From positions 1-64,000 of the forward strand of contig JAFVWN010000004.1 of the NCBI GenBank assembly GCA_017501645.1: a DNA stretch of 64,000 bases, in the 5' to 3' direction. Positions 8,385-17,808 of this stretch are shown piece by piece (position 1 is the first letter of the stretch; each line of letters opens with the position of its first letter). The stretch comes from Clostridia bacterium. GTDB taxonomy: Bacteria; Bacillota; Clostridia; Christensenellales; UBA1242. The position numbers were made by a program, and so were the translations under genes. The notes under the pieces are model-generated. The model had not been told where the DNA came from. It did not search any database and saw only the letters and a list, made by a program, of their open reading frames with translations.

Positions 8385-9302
8385 ATGGAAAAAGTTATTT
8401 TTGATTTAGATATTGGTGTTGATGATGCAATGGCTCTTATTATGGGTATCAATGACCCAGAGGTTGACATAAAGCTTGTTACTACCGTTTTTGGTAATGT
8501 TAGCGTTGAGCAAGCAACTAAAAACGCCTGCTATATTATTGAGCAATGTGCAAAAACAGACATTCCAGTTTTCTTTGGTGCGTCTAAAGGACTTAAGACT
8601 GAGGGTATAAACGCAATGGATGTTCACGGCAGAACTGGACTAGGAACAAAAGTTGTTGCAGAGAATGTAAGCAAGTATCCGCTTAACACTTCTTCTTATG
8701 GGGCGGTTGAGGCTATGAGGGATATGATTTTTCGCTATCCTAACGAAATTACAATTTTAAGTGTTGGGCCTGTTACAAACCTTGCTACCCTTTTTGTTAA
8801 GTATCCAGAAGTGAAAGACAAAATCAAGAGAGTGGGTATTGAAGTTGGTTCTGTTGATGGAAAGGGAAGCATAACTCCGTATTCAAGTTTTAATGCTTAC
8901 TGTGACCCTGAAGCTGTTGACATTGTAATCAAAAGCGGAGTTCCTATAACTCTTACAACTAAAGAAATTGGAACATCTGCATTTTTTGATGAAGAACAAA
9001 GAACAAGATTTAAAAATGCTGGAAGGGTTGGGCCACTTTTGTATGACCTATGCGAGGGATACAAGGACAAGCTTCTTGAACCGGGGCATTATGCCGTTCA
9101 CGATACTTGTGTGCTTTTTGCAATTTTGAAAACAGATATATTCACTCGTCAAAATGTGGATATGGTTATAAATACCACTAATGATGAGAAAAGAGGTCAA
9201 ACAAAGTTTAAAAACAATGACAACAGTCACATAACTTTGGTTACTAGTGTTGACAAGAAAAAACTCTTCAAAAAGATGGAAAACAATATAAAATTGAGTT
9301 AA
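8385..9302 (+). CDS. Nucleoside hydrolase (inosine-uridine preferring family)
   Basis: The 305-residue protein carries the calcium-binding N-terminal motif of nucleoside hydrolases as DLDIGVDDAMAL (D7, D9, D13, D14; the usual form is DTDPGxDDA). It also has the ITILSVGPVTNLA strand and a late AVHDTCVLFAI block with the conserved His-Asp. These enzymes cleave the N-glycosidic bond of nucleosides to a base and ribose in salvage. A TATAAT-like hexamer at about 8354 and AGGTTTCT before the ATG are the likely signals. It stands alone between two terminators. Confidence 0.9.
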   Translation: MEKVIFDLDIGVDDAMALIMGINDPEVDIKLVTTVFGNVSVEQATKNACYIIEQCAKTDIPVFFGASKGLKTEGINAMDVHGRTGLGTKVVAENVSKYPLNTSSYGAVEAMRDMIFRYPNEITILSVGPVTNLATLFVKYPEVKDKIKRVGIEVGSVDGKGSITPYSSFNAYCDPEAVDIVIKSGVPITLTTKEIGTSAFFDEEQRTRFKNAGRVGPLLYDLCEGYKDKLLEPGHYAVHDTCVLFAILKTDIFTRQNVDMVINTTNDEKRGQTKFKNNDNSHITLVTSVDKKKLFKKMENNIKLS

Positions 9303-9324
9303 AACTCAAAAATAGGTGTTTTTT

Positions 9325-9358
9325 ATGCGATAAAGTAGGGGCTTTGTCGCATATTTTT
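9325..9358 (+). terminator. Terminator after the nucleoside hydrolase gene
   Basis: ATGCGATAAAG at 9325-9335 pairs with CTTTGTCGCAT at 9342-9352 (one G-T pair), with loop TAGGGG, followed by ATTTTTAT. Confidence 0.8.
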
Positions 9359-9370
9359 ATGCTAAAACTA

Positions 9371-9399
9371 TTGTAAAATTTTTAGGGCTATGTTATAAT
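9371..9399 (+). promoter_or_regulatory. Sigma-A promoter of the giant coiled-coil protein gene
   Basis: TTGTAA and TATAAT are spaced by exactly 17 bp, ending 54 bp upstream of the ATG at 9454. A GGAGG lies just before the start. Confidence 0.75.
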
Positions 9400-9453
9400 A
9401 TGTGCATACATATTATGGACCCGAACTCAAAAAATGACGGAGGATAAAGAATA

Positions 9454-12400
9454 ATGCCAGAAGAAAATCAATCAAGAACAGTCCCATTACTTGACAATAT
9501 TAGGGACTACACATTGCTTTACAATTATGTAAACGCATTTAGACAGATTCAACTTGAGTCTGGAGATATTTATGAGAGGATAAGTGAAAACGAGCGTAAA
9601 AACGGTGTGACTTTTAACCCTAAAAGTTTGACCGTTAAGGGTATGGTTGAGCTTATTCATAAGTATCCAAGCATTACTAACATTGGTACTGCAAATCAAA
9701 AGAAGTTGGCTCAACTTCATAATTATGCAACAAGCATTAGTAGTGACTTCCCAACAACCGACCAAATTGACGCAGAAAAAGCAAGATATGAGTCTGTTAT
9801 GCATCAAAGGGATATTGACACTGCACAAGCTGTTGAAGCTCGAGCTCAAGAACTTAAAGGCCTAAAGAAGAACCACAGAAAGAGTGGAAGAAAACTTGTG
9901 GGTGCTGTTGTTCTTGGTGTTCTTGGTGCTGTGTTGACTGCTGGTATCGTTGGTGCTTTTGGTACTGCAGTGTTTGGATTAATTACAAACGCTGTTACTC
10001 TTGGTGCTGGTATCACTAGTGGGCTTGCTGTTGGTGGTCTTGTTGTTGGTATCGTTGGTGGAAGACTTCTATTCAATGGATTATCTAAGATGTTCTCTAA
10101 AATAAGAAGCAGATTTGGTAAGGCTAGAGAGGACTGGAGAGGTACAAGAGCTAAACTAAGAGATGCTAAGAAAGAATACAGAAAAGAAAAAGCACAAAGA
10201 AGACTTGCTGAAAGAGCAATTGCATTTGATAATGCTTATAGCAGAGAGCCATATCCAGGAAGAAACTTGTTCAATGCTAATGAGTATAATAATGCAAGAA
10301 ATCTCAATATGCAAGAAATGCCTCATATTGAGCCAACTCCAGAAGAGCAAGCAGAGCTTGAAGAGACTAGAAGAAGAATTGCTGAGCAAGAAGCTAGAAG
10401 AAATGCTGGAAGACAAAGACAACAAGGAAATGATCAAAACCTTGAAAACAGTGAAGAAGAATTAACAGGAGAAGAACCAGAAGAACAACAAACTGGCGAA
10501 CAAAACGAAAGCGAGAGCGAAGGCGGTCAACAAGGTGGTGAGCAACCTGGAAGAGAAACTGAAGCTGAACCTATTGTTGTTGGTGGCGGAAGATCAAGAG
10601 GTCCAGTTCTTGATGAAGAGATTGTTGAAGAACTTGATGATGATGAAGAGGAAGAATTAAACAGAGTTCTTAACAACGAAACAAACGAAGAAAATAACGA
10701 GACAAACGAAGAAAACAACGAAGAAAATGCAACTGAAGTTGCTCCTGTTTATAATTTTGCAAATATGGATACTGATGATATTTATAGTGATATCCAAGAT
10801 ATGCAAAAAGAGGACGAAAGACTTGGAAGAAGACTTTCTAGAACAAAAAGTGCAGACAAACAAGAGCAGTTTACTAACGCTCGTAAAGAAAATGAAGAAA
10901 AACTTAATGCTTATAAAGAAGAACTTGGCAAGAGAACAATAACTCCAAAAATTGCAAGTGCTCTTTATGAAGACCAAGAAGTTACTCCTAAAGATCTTGA
11001 GAGTATTGAAGAAGACAAAGAAGAAGCTCCTAGAATATCTTCTAGAGAAATTAGAAGAATTATGAAAGAAGCTGAGGCAAACGCCCAAGCACTTGACAAT
11101 GAACTTAAAACAAATAATAGACTCACTGTCAATGAATACAGAGAAAGAGTTCAAAAGAGAAATGCTTATAACTATTTCGCAGCAGAAATGGAAAATGAAC
11201 TTTCTGCAAGAACAGCTTTTGAAGAGTTTAAGTATGGCGAGCAAGGAATGGCTCTTAGAAGAGCTCTTGACGGAGCTGGCAATGAGTACTTAGAAGCTCT
11301 AATTGGTGATTTTGCAAGAAATATGCCTAAAGTTGCAAGAGCTATGGAGGCTAATGGTACTGGCGGTACTGTTTGGGGCGCTGGTGAAAGACTTGATGAC
11401 CAAGCTATTGAATATATCACTAAACTTGGTGAGTCTAATTTTGGTCAACAGCTTGTTGCTGAGCTTCTTGAAGAAAGAAAATTGACTGCAGGTGTTGATA
11501 CAGCTAAGGTATTTGAATTAAGAAATGAAGCATTACAAGAATACAATTCACTAAAAGGTGCTCCAAATGTTGACTCTATTGAGCTTGCTAAAGCAGAAAG
11601 TGAATTTAGAATGTATGATAGAGAGCTTGATACAAGAGACCTTGAAGCAGATAAAGACACAATTGCTACTGGTATGCAAGATAAAGGTAACTGGGATAGA
11701 GATGCTTATGCTTCTCAAGTTACTGCAGTTAATGAAGAAATCAACAAAAAAGAAACTGTTGGTGTTCTTGAGACTGAGGTTGAAGACACTGTAATCACTC
11801 TTCGTAAGAAGAAAGAAAGAGCAGAGACTATGCTCAAAGAGGTTCAAGAAAAAACAACTATACAAACTCCTGATGGCGGAAAAGTTGAAACTGTTCCTAA
11901 TGGTGTTAAGTTTAGCGAATATGAAGGTGCTTTAGTAGTTAGAGAAACTATTATGCAAAATATACAATCTCTTGATAGTCAAATTGCAGAGATTGAAAAT
12001 GCAAACAGAGAAGAAATTGAAAGAAGAATTGCAGAAGCTAAGAAAATTCAAGTTGCATTGATGGTAAATCCTGATGCTTTAACTTGGGTTGGAGTTCCTG
12101 CTCCTGAAGTAGCAATGGGAAGAGCCTTTAAAGAAGAAAAGGCTATTACACCAGAACAAGCGAAAGCTTATCTTGATGAGTTTGAAAAAACCGGCATTCT
12201 TCCTGAGTTTGACGGACTTGATGCAGACCCTGAATTTAGGGCTTTGGCTGAACAAATAAGAATTAACTCATTTGGCAGAACTCCATCTGCTGATGGTGTT
12301 AATGTTAAAAAGTCTTTGGAAGAACTTGGCAAAGAACAAGAAATTGAAGAAAGCAGAGTTGAGCTTGAAAACATAAAAACAAAAGTCGCTGGCTGGAGAG

Positions 12401-15400
12401 AACAAGCTGTTAAAGATGGTCTTATCGCTGAAGAAGACAAGAATGACCAAGGCTTATTCGTTATAGCGAATAATCAAGCAGCTCTTGATGCTGGCTATCC
12501 AGATGATGTTCAAATTTCAAGGCTTATTGGAAGAGCAAGAGTATTGCTTGGCAGAGTTGTTCCTTATGATCAACAAAAAAAACATACAGGTCTTGATGGC
12601 GAGACTCACATTGCTACAAAAGAGGGCTTAGAAAAGGCTGTTGAGGCATTTACATCTTTCCTTAGAGAAAAAGCTAATGTTCTTGAAAACGCAGAAGAGG
12701 AAATTGTTGAAATTCTACCTACTCAAGACGAGCAAGAGAGAGAAAACAACTTAGAAAACAGCGAAACAGAACAAAATGAAACTGAAGCGACAGATACTGC
12801 AGAAGCAGAACAAACAGAAACTGAAGCGACAGATACTGCAGAACCAGAACAAACTGAAAATGAGGCGACAGTTGAAGCTGAAAATACTGAAATAGAGCCT
12901 ACTGAAACTGCAGAAACAGAACAAACAGAAGCTGAGGCGACAGATACTGCAGAAACAGAACAAACAGAAGCTGAAGCGACAGTTGAAGCTGAAAATACTG
13001 AAGTAGAGTCTACTGAAACTGCAGAAGCAGAACAAACAGAAGCTGAGGCGACAGATACTGCAGAACCAGAACAAACTGAAACTGAGGCAACTCAAACTGA
13101 GGCTGTTGCTGAAGAAGAAGCAGAACAAACAGAAGAAGAACCTGCTCAAGAAATTAAACTCGGCATTGCTCTTGATTCTCTTGCACATAGAAATAACAGA
13201 AGAGAAGAGGAAATGTCAGTATTTAGTGCTTATGGTCCAGCGCTTGGTGAAACTGCGACTATTGAGGATGCTCAAAAGTTCCTTGAAGCACTTGATAGAG
13301 GTGAAATTATTGAGCTTGACAGAATTGAAGCAAGACCTGATTTTGCTGAAATTCTTGACACCATTAAAGTTAATATGGTTGGTCGCCCTGGCGATAAAAA
13401 CTATAATATTCAAAAAGCTATTCAGTTCTATGAAGATGAAGTTGCAAAGGCTGACAAGTATGAGGCTAAGCGTGTTGAGGCTGGAAAGAAACTTCAAGAA
13501 GCAAGACAAAAAGCTGTTGATGCTGGTTTAGTTGAAAAAGAAAGACTTAACGAAGAAGGCTTCTGTCCGGTTGCTGCGAACCAAGCAGCTATTGATGCTG
13601 GTTATCCAACTTGGGAACAATCTAATGAATTATTTATTCAACTTATTGAAGCTGAAGAAAAACTTCAAGCAATTGAAGACAATACTACTCATAAAGACAG
13701 AAATGGTGTTGTTCATAAAGGAAGCAAAGATGCATTAGTAAGCGCTGTTGAAGAAGCTAAACATTATCTAAGATCTTTCATTATGGAAAAACAAGTTCTT
13801 GGTGCTGAAAATGCTGTTGACCAAGATAAAGAAGATCAAGAAAATGCACTTCAAGCTCTCATTAGAAAAGCAAGAGGATTTATTGCTCCAATTGTAGGCA
13901 GAAAGAAACCTAAGAAGAAAGGACAAACTCCTGAAAACACACCTCAAAGCAGAGCAGAGCAAATCATTACTAAAGATATGCTTCGTATGCAATTTGTTGC
14001 TAAATTCAAAAAAGGCAACGAGAAGGGTAAGGTTACTGGCGACATTCTTGGTGCTAGAAGAGAAATGATAGATGCTATGCTTGGTGCTTTAAGAATGTCT
14101 GAAAAAACTTCAGGTATTAAAGAAGAAGACTTCATTCCAAAAGAAATTCTTGAGGAAATGGTTGATGAGTTTATCAACGAAACTAAAGAGTTTAAGGGTA
14201 AATGGCATAACCTTGTTCAAGAAAAAGAAGCAGAACTTAACGCTTCAAGAGAAAATGCTCCTGAAGTTCAAGCAGAAAATCAACCTGAAGCTGTTGAAGA
14301 AAAGAAACCTGAAGAAGATGCTGAAAATGTGGAAATTTTACCTGTTGCAGAAGAGGAAGAAAAGAGACGCAAGTCTACTCAAGGCCTCAACATTGAAGTT
14401 TCTTCAAGAATGAGCATTAAAGAAGAAGGTTTTGTATTCCATAGAGGAGAAGTTTCATTCGTTATCCCTCACGAAAAAATGGTTGTTGTTGATAATGATA
14501 TCAAGGCTATGAGAGAGGCTGGTAAAACTGAACAACAAATCATTGAAAAACTTGCTGGTGATTACAAGAATAAGTTCGCTTATGAGGGCAGAACAAAGAA
14601 AATTGTTCAAGGTCAAAAGAACTTTGCTCAAGTTGTTAAGAGTTATGACGAACGCCAAGAAGCTATTAAAAATATTGAAAATGCAAGTGAAGAAGACGAT
14701 TTACAACAAGTTGTAGATGCTGGTGAAGCTAAGAGACTTGAAGAAGCTCGCAGAGAAGAAGAGGCTAGAGAGCGTGAAGCCCAAGAAGAAGCAAGGCGTC
14801 AGGCTGAAGAAGCTAAGCGTCAGGCTGAAGAAGCTGAGCGTCAAGCAGAAGAGGCAAGGCGTCAAGCTCAAGAAGAGGCAGAGCGCAGGGTTCAAGAAGA
14901 AGCTGCTAAGGCTCAAAAAGAAGAACTTGCAAACAGCAATCTTGCTTCTAGAATGACTGTTTCTCAAGATGGTTTTGAATTTAAGAATAACAAAGGTAAA
15001 ACTTTTGTCGTTCCATATAGCAAGATGGAAAACATTGCTAAAACTATTGAAGTGCTTGAAACTAAAGAGTGGGGCGGAAATAGAGAAGAGCAAATTGCTA
15101 AGCGTCTCACAGGTACTAAGGGCATTAGCACCGGTATCAAGTACAGAAGAGAAGACGGAGAAATCGTAAGACAAGGTAGCGTTACTGGTTTTGAAAACTT
15201 TGAACAAATTTATAAAACTTATGGTTCTCAAAAGGCTGAGATAATGCAGGCTATTGAAGAAGATAAACTTCGTCAAGCAGAAGCTCAAAAAGCAAGAGAG
15301 GCTGAGGCTGAGCGTAAAGCAGAGGAAGCAAGGCGTCAAGCTGAAGAAGTTAAGCGTCAGGCTGAAGAAGAAGCAAGGCGTCAAGCTGAGCGTCAGGCAG

Positions 15401-16017
15401 AAGAAGCAAGGCGTCAAGCTGAAGAAGAGGCAAGGCGTCAAGCTGAAGAAGCTAATCGTCAGGCTGAGGAAGAGGCAAGGCGTCAAGCTGAGGAAACTAA
15501 GCGTCAAGCAGAGGAAGAGGCAAGGCGTCAAGCTGAAGAAGCAAGGCGTCAGGCTGAGGAAGAAGCAAGGCGTCAAGCAGAAGAAACTAAGCGTCAGGCA
15601 GAGGAAGAAGCAAGGCGTCAAGCTGAGGAAACACAACATCAAGCTGAACAACCTGCTAAAAAGCAAAAGAGTGCTAAACTCCAAGCTGTTGAAGAACAAC
15701 TTAGAGCCCATTATGAAAATGGAGGAAAGCTTTCTCAACAACAATTTGATAAGGCATTATTTGAAGCTGGTTTAACTGCTGATGATACTCTTCTTGCTCA
15801 AGGTATTTACCAAGGATTAGAGGCTCAAAGACAAGAAACTATCAAGCAACAAAAAATTGAGAATCTAAGAAGAGCAAGAGAAGAAAAAGCTCAGCAAAAT
15901 CCTGAGGTTCAAGAAGATAACAAACCAAAACAAAACCCAGAAAACAAATCATCAAACAATAACAACAATAACAATAATAACAACAATGATGATAACCAAG
16001 AAATGGGTGCTGAATAA
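9454..16017 (+). CDS. Giant (2187-residue) membrane-anchored coiled-coil protein with duplicated modules
   Basis: No known family is recognised. The order of parts is as follows. An N-terminal helical region is followed by a glycine- and valine-rich hydrophobic hairpin at residues ~149-210, probably two membrane helices. Long acidic stretches come next (~295-430). Module A occurs twice (~867-1084 and ~1235-1450; shared landmark NNQAALDAGYP versus ANQAAIDAGYP), separated by an Asp/Glu/Thr/Ala tandem repeat (~1103-1229). Module B occurs twice (~1645-1746 and ~1825-1939; SSRMSIKEEGF versus ASRMTVSQDGF, then a VIPHEKM/VVPYSKM strand). Each B module is followed by EARRQAEE coiled-coil repeats, the second with a 45-bp period at about 15325-15640. 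A short helical domain and an Asn-rich tail end the protein. There is no signal peptide, so the bulk may be cytoplasmic or exposed depending on topology. It has its own promoter and two terminators. A structural or scaffold role is the simplest guess. Confidence 0.9.
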   Translation: MPEENQSRTVPLLDNIRDYTLLYNYVNAFRQIQLESGDIYERISENERKNGVTFNPKSLTVKGMVELIHKYPSITNIGTANQKKLAQLHNYATSISSDFPTTDQIDAEKARYESVMHQRDIDTAQAVEARAQELKGLKKNHRKSGRKLVGAVVLGVLGAVLTAGIVGAFGTAVFGLITNAVTLGAGITSGLAVGGLVVGIVGGRLLFNGLSKMFSKIRSRFGKAREDWRGTRAKLRDAKKEYRKEKAQRRLAERAIAFDNAYSREPYPGRNLFNANEYNNARNLNMQEMPHIEPTPEEQAELEETRRRIAEQEARRNAGRQRQQGNDQNLENSEEELTGEEPEEQQTGEQNESESEGGQQGGEQPGRETEAEPIVVGGGRSRGPVLDEEIVEELDDDEEEELNRVLNNETNEENNETNEENNEENATEVAPVYNFANMDTDDIYSDIQDMQKEDERLGRRLSRTKSADKQEQFTNARKENEEKLNAYKEELGKRTITPKIASALYEDQEVTPKDLESIEEDKEEAPRISSREIRRIMKEAEANAQALDNELKTNNRLTVNEYRERVQKRNAYNYFAAEMENELSARTAFEEFKYGEQGMALRRALDGAGNEYLEALIGDFARNMPKVARAMEANGTGGTVWGAGERLDDQAIEYITKLGESNFGQQLVAELLEERKLTAGVDTAKVFELRNEALQEYNSLKGAPNVDSIELAKAESEFRMYDRELDTRDLEADKDTIATGMQDKGNWDRDAYASQVTAVNEEINKKETVGVLETEVEDTVITLRKKKERAETMLKEVQEKTTIQTPDGGKVETVPNGVKFSEYEGALVVRETIMQNIQSLDSQIAEIENANREEIERRIAEAKKIQVALMVNPDALTWVGVPAPEVAMGRAFKEEKAITPEQAKAYLDEFEKTGILPEFDGLDADPEFRALAEQIRINSFGRTPSADGVNVKKSLEELGKEQEIEESRVELENIKTKVAGWREQAVKDGLIAEEDKNDQGLFVIANNQAALDAGYPDDVQISRLIGRARVLLGRVVPYDQQKKHTGLDGETHIATKEGLEKAVEAFTSFLREKANVLENAEEEIVEILPTQDEQERENNLENSETEQNETEATDTAEAEQTETEATDTAEPEQTENEATVEAENTEIEPTETAETEQTEAEATDTAETEQTEAEATVEAENTEVESTETAEAEQTEAEATDTAEPEQTETEATQTEAVAEEEAEQTEEEPAQEIKLGIALDSLAHRNNRREEEMSVFSAYGPALGETATIEDAQKFLEALDRGEIIELDRIEARPDFAEILDTIKVNMVGRPGDKNYNIQKAIQFYEDEVAKADKYEAKRVEAGKKLQEARQKAVDAGLVEKERLNEEGFCPVAANQAAIDAGYPTWEQSNELFIQLIEAEEKLQAIEDNTTHKDRNGVVHKGSKDALVSAVEEAKHYLRSFIMEKQVLGAENAVDQDKEDQENALQALIRKARGFIAPIVGRKKPKKKGQTPENTPQSRAEQIITKDMLRMQFVAKFKKGNEKGKVTGDILGARREMIDAMLGALRMSEKTSGIKEEDFIPKEILEEMVDEFINETKEFKGKWHNLVQEKEAELNASRENAPEVQAENQPEAVEEKKPEEDAENVEILPVAEEEEKRRKSTQGLNIEVSSRMSIKEEGFVFHRGEVSFVIPHEKMVVVDNDIKAMREAGKTEQQIIEKLAGDYKNKFAYEGRTKKIVQGQKNFAQVVKSYDERQEAIKNIENASEEDDLQQVVDAGEAKRLEEARREEEAREREAQEEARRQAEEAKRQAEEAERQAEEARRQAQEEAERRVQEEAAKAQKEELANSNLASRMTVSQDGFEFKNNKGKTFVVPYSKMENIAKTIEVLETKEWGGNREEQIAKRLTGTKGISTGIKYRREDGEIVRQGSVTGFENFEQIYKTYGSQKAEIMQAIEEDKLRQAEAQKAREAEAERKAEEARRQAEEVKRQAEEEARRQAERQAEEARRQAEEEARRQAEEANRQAEEEARRQAEETKRQAEEEARRQAEEARRQAEEEARRQAEETKRQAEEEARRQAEETQHQAEQPAKKQKSAKLQAVEEQLRAHYENGGKLSQQQFDKALFEAGLTADDTLLAQGIYQGLEAQRQETIKQQKIENLRRAREEKAQQNPEVQEDNKPKQNPENKSSNNNNNNNNNNNDDNQEMGAE
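12770..13120 (+). repeat. Tandem coding repeat (39-bp unit and ~111-bp higher-order unit)
   Basis: The repeat encodes 13-residue units of the type ATDTAEAEQTETE, alternating with 24-residue units that start ATVEAENTE. The order shows a nested duplication. It lies inside the giant protein gene as a linker between the two A modules. Confidence 0.85.
15325..15640 (+). repeat. 45-bp tandem coding repeats (EEARRQAEETKRQAE coiled coil)
   Basis: About seven copies of a 15-residue, two-heptad-like unit made of Glu, Ala, Arg and Gln form a charged single-helix or coiled-coil region. A shorter block of the same kind lies at about 14790-14890. Confidence 0.85.
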
Positions 16018-16024
16018 TAACTAA

Positions 16025-16053
16025 AGGCAAGGCTTAACCGCCCTGCCTTTTTT
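16025..16053 (+). terminator. First terminator after the giant gene
   Basis: AGGCAAGGC pairs with GCCCTGCCT around loop TTAACC with one mismatch, then a six-T run. Confidence 0.8.
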
Positions 16054-16082
16054 ATAAAAAAAAGAAAATTGCTTAAAAATAA

Positions 16083-16113
16083 GGCTTGTCTCGAGGTAGA
16101 CAGGTCTTTTTTT
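16083..16113 (+). terminator. Second, tandem terminator after the giant gene
   Basis: GGCTTGTCT pairs with AGACAGGTC over 9 bp (two G-T pairs), followed by seven T residues. Confidence 0.75.
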
Positions 16114-16134
16114 ATTGTTCTATGCTAAAAAGCT

Positions 16135-16164
16135 TTGCATTTTTGGGTTGCGTTGTGGTAATAT
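16135..16164 (+). promoter_or_regulatory. Candidate promoter of prfB
   Basis: TTGCAT and TAATAT are spaced by 18 bp and lie about 19 bp upstream of the ATG at 16183; AGGTGG is the ribosome site. Confidence 0.5.
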
Positions 16165-16182
16165 TTAGTTATAGGTGGGATT

Positions 16183-17266
16183 ATGGACTATAAACAAACA
16201 TTAGACGAACTTCAAAAAAAGCTGATTCATATCAGCCACTGTCTTTGACATTGATAAATTAAAACAACAAGAAAAAGAACTCAAAAGTGAGCTTGCTGAC
16301 CCTGAGGTGTATTCAAATTTTGAGCTTAGTAACACTATTTCAAAAAAACAGGCTTCTATTTCAAGAGTTGTTGCTGGGTTTGAGGATGTAAATGGTTCTC
16401 TTGAAACAATGAGGGAGTTATACACTCTCTATAACGGTGAACTTGCGGAAGAAGATGCTGTTGCTTTTGAAAAAGAGCTTAAAGAGACCGCTGAAGAAAT
16501 AGAAAAACTTTATATTGAAAGTCTTTATAGCGAAAAAAATGATGATGCAAATGTGCTTTTTGAAATCCATTCAGGTGCTGGCGGTGAAGAGGCTCAAGAT
16601 TGGGCTGAGATGCTTGAGCGTATGTATCTTGGCTATGCGGATAAAATGGATTACGAAATGACTCTAGTTTTTAAAAACAAGGGTGATGGGGCAGGCTTCA
16701 AAAGTGCAGGCTATATAATAAAAGGAATAAACGCATATGGCAACCTCAAGAATGAAAGAGGGGTACATAGGCTTGTGCGTATTTCTCCGTTTGATGCAAA
16801 TAAGAGAAGACACACTTCTTTCGCAAGCGTAGAAGTTTCGCCAATTTTAGACAAACAAAAACTCGAGATAAATCTTAGTGATGTAAAAATCGACACTTTC
16901 CGCAGTGGTGGAGCTGGTGGGCAGAATGTAAACAAGGTTGAGTCTGCGGTAAGACTTACGCATATTCCAACAGGCATTGTTGTCTCTTGTCAAAATGAAA
17001 GAAGTCAGCTTCAAAACAAGGAAATGGCATTTCAAATGCTTTATGCGAAACTAAACGAGCTGGAAGAAAAGAAAGAGGCTGAACAAAAGGCAAAAGAAAA
17101 GGGAATGCAAATGAAAAACGAGTGGGGAAGCCAAATAAGAAGCTATGTATTGTATCCTTATAAAATGGTAAAAGACCTTAGGACAAACATAGAAACCTCA
17201 AATACTGAAGATTTTCTTTCAGGAAATATCCACGAGTTTATTATTGCAAATTTGAAAAATAAATAG
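16183..17266 (+). CDS. prfB: Peptide chain release factor 2 (programmed +1 frameshift)
   Basis: RF2 recognises UGA and UAA stops and triggers peptidyl-tRNA hydrolysis on the ribosome. Translation starts at ATG 16183 behind AGGTGG. Codon 21 (CTT, 16243-16245) is followed by in-frame TGA; a +1 shift that skips T16246 continues in the long frame ([17 protein letters not shown]). The joined product is about 360 residues, normal for RF2. The UGA-specificity tripeptide SPF is at ~201-203 and the catalytic GGQ at ~245-247 ([21 protein letters not shown]). The Shine-Dalgarno-like purine run that usually stimulates the shift is not evident upstream of CTTTGA. Annotating only from the internal GTG at 16307 would lose the N terminus. 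Confidence 0.95.
16243..16249 (+). other. Programmed +1 ribosomal frameshift site of prfB
   Basis: CTTTGAC is the canonical slippery heptamer: Leu codon CTT, then TGA, then C. Reading through as CTT-GAC restores the RF2 frame. The preceding codons are ATC AGC CAC TGT, with no AGGGG-type element. Confidence 0.95.
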
Positions 17267-17325
17267 AAAAACACTCTTCCATTTTTTATATCTTATGATA
17301 TACTTAATAGGTTGATGAGGTAATT

Positions 17326-17790
17326 ATGAAGTACAGAAAAATTATGGAGTCTCCAGAAGAACTTTTAAGCGAGGCTGAAATAGATAAAATAAGAAATATC
17401 TGCGATTACATCTATAATCTAAATAGTGATAAAATTGCAGAGCAGTCGCTTCAGGATTTATATGATACTGCTGTTTATCTTGGACTTACTAAAAGGTTCT
17501 ACACAAAAAAGTACGCAGAGACATATATTTCAAAAGAAGAGTCAAAAAGTAACGCTTATATGCAAGAAATCAAAAAAATAACATTTCTATACAGAATGAT
17601 GAGTCCTGCATATGGTAATATTGAAAGGGAAATCTTAAAAAATTCTAAGGTTGGACTTATTGACAGGGCTAATTATTTTGAACAATTCATTGCGCATACT
17701 AATAGCTACGAGGCTATTGAAGAAAGAACAAAAAAAGAACTTGCAGACATAGAAAGTCTTGAGGAAATGAGAGCAGAAAGCAAGGAATAA
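17326..17790 (+). CDS. Uncharacterised 154-residue helical protein
   Basis: The family is not recognised. GATGAGG precedes the ATG. The sequence is soluble, mixed-charge and predicted helical, with no signal peptide, membrane segment or cysteine pair. It lies between prfB and tsaD, 18 bases upstream of the latter, so co-transcription with the tRNA-modification gene is likely. No catalytic motif is apparent. The C-terminal ~30 residues (ERTKKELADIESLEEMRAESKE) look like a coiled coil. Confidence 0.75.
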   Translation: MKYRKIMESPEELLSEAEIDKIRNICDYIYNLNSDKIAEQSLQDLYDTAVYLGLTKRFYTKKYAETYISKEESKSNAYMQEIKKITFLYRMMSPAYGNIEREILKNSKVGLIDRANYFEQFIAHTNSYEAIEERTKKELADIESLEEMRAESKE

Positions 17791-17808
17791 TTTTTAAAGG
17801 TATAAACT

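Noticed and set aside
12751-13188. Minus-strand Phe/Cys-rich open frame
   Set aside because: Antisense shadow of the Thr-Glu-Ala repeat in the giant gene.
14701-15744. 347-codon open frame on the minus strand, rich in Leu, Ser, Phe and Cys
   Set aside because: It is the antisense of the EARRQAEE repeat; long frames on the opposite strand are forced by the repeat's codon use, and there is no ribosome site.
16307-17266. prfB starting at the internal GTG
   Set aside because: The frameshift site CTTTGAC and an upstream ATG with AGGTGG show that the true start is 16183.
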